From an uncultured Eubacteriaceae bacterium (GTDB lineage: Bacteria; Bacillota; Clostridia; Lachnospirales; Lachnospiraceae): a DNA stretch of 11,262 nt. This document shows, piece by piece, positions 6,324 through 11,262 of the stretch. Every line of letters begins with the position of its first letter. Positions within the stretch are counted from its first letter, which is position 1. The DNA lies in assembly GCA_945938055.1 (NCBI GenBank), contig CAMEUH010000067.1:1-11262 (forward strand), written 5' to 3'. Below the pieces are notes generated by a model. The model was not told the DNA's origin and searched no databases. It worked only from the letters and a program-made list of their open reading frames with translations. The position numbers were made by a program, and so were the translations under genes.

Positions 6324-9215
6324 ATGAAATACGTTTTATCGATGAGTTTGATATCCTGTTGTGTTCTCGCAGCTTATTTTGCAATTCAGGTTTTAATAAA
6401 ATATGGAAAGAAATATTATGAAAACCGTCTGCTTTTTCTGATATGTTTGTCCAGTGCAGTTTGGAGTTTTGGATTTGGAGGGTTGATTATCCAGACCAAT
6501 GTTGAAACTGCATATATCTGGCGGGCAATCGGGATGGTAGGCGTTTTTTTATATCTAATTTCTGTGCAGATGCTGATTTGTTATCTTTCTAATATAAGAA
6601 AGATTTTCCAGTATATTTTAAACGGAATTGCTTTTTTGGGAATTGTGATTTTTTTCTTTGTGGTACAGAAAAACCAGACAATCTATTACTTGTATGAAAT
6701 GGGAATGACATACTATTTCAAAATAGGAATCTGGAATCGGATTTATACGATTTATACGGTTGTTGTTGCAATGGATATGCTTGTGGTGATACTGTACATG
6801 ATATTTGGTTCCAGTTCTAAGAGATTGCGGGCTTTTGGAAAAAAGTTTTTCCTTGTGGAATCCATTATCCTGGCAGGAATGATGCTGGATACAGTATTGC
6901 CTCTTTTTGGGATACTTGCAGTTCCGGGAAGCTCCCTGACACAGTTTTTAGGAATGGTGGTACTTTATCATGCGATTACGTATCTGAATCATTCGCGGAT
7001 TAACATTTCCAACATGTCGGAATTTATTTACTATTCGCTTGCAGTTCCGGTCCTGGTATATGATACGGATTATAAATTGCAGATTTTAAATGATGCGGCA
7101 CGATCATTTTTTGACATGACGAATGTGAATATTGAAGAGAAAAAGAATCGAATTGAGGATTTATTTTCGATTGAGGAAAAGGATGTATTTACTTTTGAAG
7201 GAAATCGTACGGATATAGAAGCCTCCTGTCGGGAAAAAGAGACTTACTGCAGTCTGTCGGTAAGCAGAATTGATGACGCATATCAGGATGTAGTCGGTTA
7301 TATTATAATGGTGACGGATTTGACGGAGCATATTAAGACGGTTCAGGAAATGGAAGAGGCGATTAATACAGCGAAAGTTGCAAGTCAGGCAAAGAGTACG
7401 TTCCTTGCCAGTATGTCCCATGAAATTCGTACGCCAATGAATGCCATTATGGGATTTTCTGAACTGTTATTAAAGATGGAACTGACCCCGGAGGTGAAGG
7501 ATTATGTGGAGGACATTAAGGGCGCCGCACATAATCTTTTGGTTATCATTAATGACATTCTGGATATTTCCAAGATTGAATCCGGTAAAATGGAGTTAGT
7601 TCTGGAAAGTTATTATGTTGAGAATTTATTGAATGATGTTTCATTAATTATTTCGAACCAGGCAAAGAAGAAGGGGCTGGAGTATAATGTTAAAATTGAT
7701 GAAACAATACCGAAAAAGCTTTATGGTGATAAGGTTCGGGTGAGAAGCATTCTGATTAATATTTTGAACAATGCAGTAAAATATACAAAAGAAGGAAGTG
7801 TTTTATTTGAGGTAAAGGGTCTGGAAAAAAAGGATGGGAAGGTGAAACTGGAATTTAAGGTTACGGATACCGGAGCTGGAATTAAGGAAGAAGACAAGGA
7901 GAAACTTTTCCAGAGTTTTTCACAGATAGACCGTAGAATTCATTACGATGTAGAAGGCTCTGGTCTTGGTCTTGCGATTGTAAAGGGTTATGTTACATTG
8001 ATGGACGGAGAAATTCGTGTGGATAGTGTCTATGGAGAAGGCTCCACATTTACTGTGGTTCTGGAACAGAAAATTCTGGATGACAGCCCGATTAATAATG
8101 CTTATGCCAAGAAAGAAGAAGGATATATTGTTAATGCCATTGGAAACATGAAAATTCATGGAATACAGGTGCTTGTAGTTGATGATAATCCGATTAACCT
8201 AAAAGTTGCCGGAAGCAGCATGCGATATTACGGACTGGAGGTTGACATGGCATCAGGTGGAAAGGAAGCCATTGAGTGCTGCCGGAAGAAAGAATATCAA
8301 CTGGTATTCATGGATCAGATGATGCCGGAGATGGATGGAATAGAGGCCATGAAACAAATCCGGACAATTAGTCCGCATTATGCTGCCGGAGGAAGCTGCA
8401 AAATTATTGTTTTGACGGCAGATGCCATCCGGGGTGTCCGGAACCATCGGATTGAAGAAGGATTTGATGAATATCTCGGAAAGCCAATGAATTATAAACA
8501 GCTGGAGCGGCTGTTCCTTCGTTTTCTTCCACCGGAATGCATTAGTCAGGAAGAGGGAGCAAATGAGCACCTTTTGGATGAGGCAGGACTGGAGGACGAT
8601 TTGCTCTATCTGAAGGATGCTCTTCCAAATGTAAATATCGACAAAGGTATGAATAATTGTGGAGGCAATCTGGAGGATTACCTTGAAATTCTGAAAATTA
8701 CATGGAATTATGGCAGCGTGCAGCTGGAGGAATTAAGAAGACTTCATGAGGACAAGGATTATGAAAATTATACCATAAAGATTCATTCCATGAAGAGTAC
8801 CACAAAAAATGTGGGTGCCATGCAGTTGTCAGACCTTGCCAGAAATCAGGAAGAAGCAGGATGTAATGATGATTTTTCATACATTGATGAACATATGGAG
8901 GAATTTCAGACGGAGTACCGTGAACTTTTGACAAGAATTGAATTTGTCCTGCGTCATTATAACAGGATTGATGATTCCAAACAGCAGACACAGAAAGAAA
9001 TACTGACGGATGAATTGATTGCGCCGATTTTGCAGAATATCTGTCAGAATGTGGAGACGTTTGCATTTACCAAAGTCTTTGATATTCTGGATGAAGTGAA
9101 AAAATACGAGATTCCATCCGAATATCAGGAAGTTTTTGATGAAATTGCAAAGAAAATGGAAAATCTGGAAACGGACGAGGTTCTGGATATTATTGAAAAA
9201 ACAAAAAAGGAATAA
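6324..9215 (+). CDS. hybrid sensor histidine kinase: 7TM-PAS-HisKA-HATPase-REC-HPt
   Basis: This is a 963-residue membrane sensor. Seven hydrophobic helices (about 5-25, 36-57, 66-87, 97-115, 140-162, 174-197, 203-222) form a 7TM histidine-kinase N-terminus with short loops. A PAS domain (about 232-335) follows, then HisKA with SHEIRTP (365-371, His366), HATPase with N box LNNAVKYT (481-488), G1 DTGAGI (515-520) and G2 GSGLGLA (545-551). The REC domain (613-735) has Asp620/621, Asp664, Thr698 and Lys720. The HPt domain (about 778-875) has its His821 in IKIHSMKS. A helical tail (891-963) follows that I cannot assign. Phosphate would pass His366 to Asp664 to His821, then probably to the tandem-REC protein encoded just upstream. 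The ligand is unknown; the compact 7TM part suggests a membrane-soluble or small extracellular signal. Confidence 0.93.
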   Translation: MKYVLSMSLISCCVLAAYFAIQVLIKYGKKYYENRLLFLICLSSAVWSFGFGGLIIQTNVETAYIWRAIGMVGVFLYLISVQMLICYLSNIRKIFQYILNGIAFLGIVIFFFVVQKNQTIYYLYEMGMTYYFKIGIWNRIYTIYTVVVAMDMLVVILYMIFGSSSKRLRAFGKKFFLVESIILAGMMLDTVLPLFGILAVPGSSLTQFLGMVVLYHAITYLNHSRINISNMSEFIYYSLAVPVLVYDTDYKLQILNDAARSFFDMTNVNIEEKKNRIEDLFSIEEKDVFTFEGNRTDIEASCREKETYCSLSVSRIDDAYQDVVGYIIMVTDLTEHIKTVQEMEEAINTAKVASQAKSTFLASMSHEIRTPMNAIMGFSELLLKMELTPEVKDYVEDIKGAAHNLLVIINDILDISKIESGKMELVLESYYVENLLNDVSLIISNQAKKKGLEYNVKIDETIPKKLYGDKVRVRSILINILNNAVKYTKEGSVLFEVKGLEKKDGKVKLEFKVTDTGAGIKEEDKEKLFQSFSQIDRRIHYDVEGSGLGLAIVKGYVTLMDGEIRVDSVYGEGSTFTVVLEQKILDDSPINNAYAKKEEGYIVNAIGNMKIHGIQVLVVDDNPINLKVAGSSMRYYGLEVDMASGGKEAIECCRKKEYQLVFMDQMMPEMDGIEAMKQIRTISPHYAAGGSCKIIVLTADAIRGVRNHRIEEGFDEYLGKPMNYKQLERLFLRFLPPECISQEEGANEHLLDEAGLEDDLLYLKDALPNVNIDKGMNNCGGNLEDYLEILKITWNYGSVQLEELRRLHEDKDYENYTIKIHSMKSTTKNVGAMQLSDLARNQEEAGCNDDFSYIDEHMEEFQTEYRELLTRIEFVLRHYNRIDDSKQQTQKEILTDELIAPILQNICQNVETFAFTKVFDILDEVKKYEIPSEYQEVFDEIAKKMENLETDEVLDIIEKTKKE

Positions 9216-9222
9216 AAGAAAG

Positions 9223-9256
9223 AACCCCTGGTTCCCAAATGGAACCGGGGGTTTTG
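9223..9256 (+). terminator. bidirectional terminator between the kinase and pyrG
   Basis: A 13-bp stem, AACCCCTGGTTCC (9223-9235) with GGAACCGGGGGTT (9241-9253) and one G-T wobble, has a 5-nt loop. On the plus strand TTTT follows (9252-9255), only eight bases after the kinase stop. On the minus strand the stem is followed by a U-rich run (complement of AATAAAAGAAAG), so the same hairpin should end pyrG, whose stop lies at 9261-9263. It serves both convergent genes. Confidence 0.9.
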
Positions 9257-9260
9257 ATTC

Positions 9261-10871
9261 TTATGAATTTTCCATGTGTTCAATGGATGCTTTGATAAAT
9301 CCTTTGAATAATGGATGTGGTCTGTTTGGCCTGGATTTAAATTCCGGATGTGCCTGAGTGGCAACGAACCATGGGTGAGAAGGAATCTCAATCATCTCAA
9401 CAATTCTTCCATCTGGGGAAAGACCGGAAAGCTTCATGCCGTGTTCTGTTAAGACATTTCTGTAATCATTATTTACTTCGTAACGATGTCTGTGTCTTTC
9501 ATGAATGGTTTCTTCACCATAAAGCTCATAGGCTTTGGAGGTCTTGTCCAGAACGCATGGATAGGAACCAAGTCTTAAGGTTCCGCCAATGTCATCAATT
9601 CCTTCCTGATCCGGCATCAGATGAATAACCGGATGCGTGGTGGATGGCCGTAACTCTACACTATGTGCATCACTGTAACCGATTACATTTCTTGCAAATT
9701 CCACAATGGACAGCTGCATGCCAAGACACAGGCCGAGGAAAGGAATACCATGTTCTCTGGCATACTTTACTGCAACAATTTTTCCTTCAATACCACGGTC
9801 TCCAAAACCACCTGGAACAAGGATACCGTCAATGTCACTAAATATTTCAGCTGCATTTTCTTCGGTTACAAGTTCAGAATCAACCCATTTGATGGTAACA
9901 TCTGCGGAATTGGCAACTCCACCATGCTTTAATGCTTCGACAACGCTGATATAGGCATCATGAAGCTGAATATATTTACCAACCAGGGCAACAGAAACGG
10001 ATTTGGTTGGATTCTTCCATGCAACGCACATATCTCTCCATTCTGTTAAATCCGGTTCCGGACATGGAAGCTTCAGACACTCGCAGGCAACCTGCGCAAG
10101 GCGTTCTTCTTCCATTGCAAGCGGTGCTTCATATAAAATATCAACGTCCAGATTCTGTAAAACGTGACTCTTTGGAACATTACAGAAAAGGGCAATTTTA
10201 TCCTTAAGCTGTGCATCCAGAGGATGTTCGGAACGGCATACGATGATATCCGGCTGAATTCCCATTCCCTGTAATTCCTTAACACTTGCCTGGGTAGGCT
10301 TTGTCTTCATTTCACCGGAAGAACGAAGGTACGGAATCAGTGTAACATGAATCAGAATTGCATTCTCACGTCCGACTTCATGCTGGAACTGACGGATGGA
10401 TTCAAGGAAAGGCTGGCTTTCAATGTCTCCAACGGTTCCACCGACTTCAATAATGGCTATTTTAGTCTCTTCCGTGGAGTAATCACGAAAGAATCTGCCT
10501 TTGATTTCATTGGTGATATGAGGAATTACCTGAACAGTGCCGCCGCCGAAATCGCCACGACGTTCCTTTGTCAGAACGGACCAGTATACCTTACCGGTGG
10601 TGACATTGGAATTTTTGGTAAGACTTTCGTCAATAAATCGTTCATAATGGCCAAGGTCAAGGTCTGTTTCCGCACCGTCATCCGTTACGAAAACTTCACC
10701 ATGCTGGATTGGGTTCATGGTACCCGGGTCAACGTTAATATATGGATCAAATTTCTGCATGGTAACAGAAAAACCACGTGATTTCAGTAAACGTCCGAGT
10801 GATGCAGCTGTGATACCTTTGCCTAAACCGGATACAACACCGCCTGTAACAAATACATATTTTACGGACAT
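9261..10871 (-). CDS. pyrG: CTP synthase (glutamine-hydrolysing)
   Basis: This 536-residue protein is full length for the family. It makes CTP from UTP, ATP and glutamine in the cytosol, the last step of pyrimidine nucleotide synthesis. The N-terminal amidoligase domain (1-270) shows the P-loop GGVVSGLGKG (10-19), the DPYINVDPGTMNP stretch (42-54), the Mg-binding region EVGGTVGDIESQPF (142-155) and GEMKTKPTQ (186-194). The C-terminal class I glutamine amidotransferase domain (about 290-530) has the oxyanion region PGGFGDRG (353-360), nucleophile Cys382 in GLCLGMQ, and His508/Glu510 in QAHPEF. The start (minus strand, 10871) has AAGGAGG (10884-10878) at normal spacing. It is convergent with the kinase and divergent from the ftsH-like gene. 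Confidence 0.98.
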   Translation of the reverse strand: MSVKYVFVTGGVVSGLGKGITAASLGRLLKSRGFSVTMQKFDPYINVDPGTMNPIQHGEVFVTDDGAETDLDLGHYERFIDESLTKNSNVTTGKVYWSVLTKERRGDFGGGTVQVIPHITNEIKGRFFRDYSTEETKIAIIEVGGTVGDIESQPFLESIRQFQHEVGRENAILIHVTLIPYLRSSGEMKTKPTQASVKELQGMGIQPDIIVCRSEHPLDAQLKDKIALFCNVPKSHVLQNLDVDILYEAPLAMEEERLAQVACECLKLPCPEPDLTEWRDMCVAWKNPTKSVSVALVGKYIQLHDAYISVVEALKHGGVANSADVTIKWVDSELVTEENAAEIFSDIDGILVPGGFGDRGIEGKIVAVKYAREHGIPFLGLCLGMQLSIVEFARNVIGYSDAHSVELRPSTTHPVIHLMPDQEGIDDIGGTLRLGSYPCVLDKTSKAYELYGEETIHERHRHRYEVNNDYRNVLTEHGMKLSGLSPDGRIVEMIEIPSHPWFVATQAHPEFKSRPNRPHPLFKGFIKASIEHMENS

Positions 10872-10920
10872 AATTCTCCTCCTTAAAGTGTAATCTTATA
10901 ATAACAACATCAATTCATAT

Positions 10921-10949
10921 ATTATATAACATTATTGGAAATATTTCAA
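10921..10949 (-). promoter_or_regulatory. pyrG promoter
   Basis: On the minus strand TTGAAA (10949-10944, five of six consensus bases) is followed after 17 bp by a perfect TATAAT (10926-10921). Transcription should begin near 10914, leaving an untranslated leader of about 43 bases that carries the Shine-Dalgarno site. The leader is too short for an attenuator, and no hairpin with a T-run or G-run at the start site was seen. Confidence 0.75.
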
Positions 10950-11031
10950 ACGATATATTCCGGAAATACATAGATTATTTACGGATATTGAATTTTTTTT
11001 AGAAATATTTAATAATTGTGTTCAAATTTTC

Positions 11032-11061
11032 ACATTCTATATATTGATTTATATAGAATGT
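11032..11061. repeat. 12-bp perfect inverted repeat around the ftsH -35 element
   Basis: ACATTCTATATA (11032-11043) and TATATAGAATGT (11050-11061) are exact inverted copies separated by TTGATT (11044-11049), which is also the -35 hexamer of the forward promoter. No T-run follows and the repeat lies upstream of the start of transcription, so an operator is a better reading than a terminator. It does not match CIRCE or CtsR sites. A protein bound here would cover the -35. Confidence 0.6.
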
Positions 11062-11073
11062 TCAAAGTATAAT
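11044..11073 (+). promoter_or_regulatory. promoter of the ftsH-like gene
   Basis: TTGATT (11044-11049) is followed after 18 bp by a perfect TATAAT (11068-11073). Transcription should begin near 11080, about 28 bases before the ATG at 11108. The -35 is embedded in a 12-bp inverted repeat. Confidence 0.7.
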
Positions 11074-11107
11074 AAAGAGGAAATCTGTGGAAAGGCAGTG
11101 TAAATAT

Positions 11108-11262
11108 ATGGACGATAGAAATATAAACAATAATAAGGGAAATGGTCCGGAAAATGGAAAAGGACCGAAAACGGGACAGACATTAATCGTTATTTTAATC
11201 GCATTTGTGGTAACACTTATTGGAATGAGCTGTCTGAATAGTGTGCTTTATGGCTCAACCAG
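11108..11262 (+). CDS. ftsH: N-terminus of FtsH-type membrane AAA protease (partial)
   Basis: The frame from ATG 11108 stays open to the window edge (51 full codons). It shows a hydrophilic Asn/Gly/Lys-rich leader (1-24) and then one hydrophobic helix (about 25-42, TLIVILIAFVVTLIGMSC), followed by the beginning of an outside segment. This Asn-rich leader plus a first TM helix is typical of Clostridia FtsH, the membrane-bound ATP- and zinc-dependent protease. The AAA and HExxH parts lie beyond the window, so the name is inferred from the N-terminus. The ribosome site is poor (AAAGG at 11091-11095, 12 nt from the ATG), and the next in-frame Met is within the membrane helix. Confidence 0.65.
   Translation, partial: MDDRNINNNKGNGPENGKGPKTGQTLIVILIAFVVTLIGMSCLNSVLYGST

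Noticed and set aside
10347..10781. 144-codon plus-strand frame opposite pyrG
   Set aside because: It is antisense to the well-conserved CTP synthase N-terminus and shows no domain or convincing ribosome site.
11019..11066. CtsR-like operator at ftsH because of the two TTCAAA repeats
   Set aside because: CtsR needs closely spaced tandem GGTCAAA heptads; here the copies are 40 bp apart and differ from the heptad.

Overview
The window looks like a chromosomal stretch from a low-GC Gram-positive, most likely a gut Clostridia/Lachnospiraceae member. The signs are AT-rich coding DNA with strong purine-rich Shine-Dalgarno sites, sigma-A type promoters, a KtrAB-type K+ system, a hybrid histidine kinase with N-terminal 7TM, REC and HPt parts, and a pyrG gene divergent from what looks like ftsH. 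This assignment is inference from gene content. No tRNA, rRNA, insertion sequence, prophage gene, CRISPR array or origin was seen.

Layout. Bases 1-83 hold the last codons of an unidentified plus-strand gene, followed by a small hairpin and a clear intrinsic terminator. A promoter with an extended -10 (182-210) then starts a plus-strand run: an AAA/ABC-type ATPase with a C-terminal TOPRIM-like nuclease region (OLD/DUF4435-like), an intact K+ channel subunit gene ktrB, a broken ktrA, and two membrane proteins of unknown function. I saw no terminator inside this run, so it may be one transcript of about 5 kb. The ktrA break reads as a deletion of 3n+1 bases (family comparison suggests 34) at a TGTACCA microrepeat. 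It removes part of the RCK nucleotide-binding domain and shifts the frame.

A second promoter (5461-5489), with a 10-bp perfect palindrome in its spacer, precedes a two-gene signalling operon: a tandem-REC response regulator with no output domain, and a 963-residue hybrid sensor kinase (7TM, PAS, HisKA, HATPase, REC, HPt, helical tail). Together they contain the parts of a multistep phosphorelay but no DNA-binding or enzymatic output. A strong stem-loop with U-rich sides on both strands (9223-9256) separates this operon from pyrG (CTP synthase), which is convergent on the minus strand and has a near-consensus promoter at 10921-10949. In the 236-bp gap beyond pyrG, a divergent promoter drives the start of ftsH. 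Its -35 hexamer is exactly the 6-nt spacer of a perfect 12-bp inverted repeat.

Most notable points: the nuclease-like ATPase, with an unusual Cys cluster, joined to a K+ channel operon; the microhomology-type deletion in ktrA; two uncharacterised membrane proteins in the same run; a phosphorelay lacking a visible output; and the palindromes built around two promoters.
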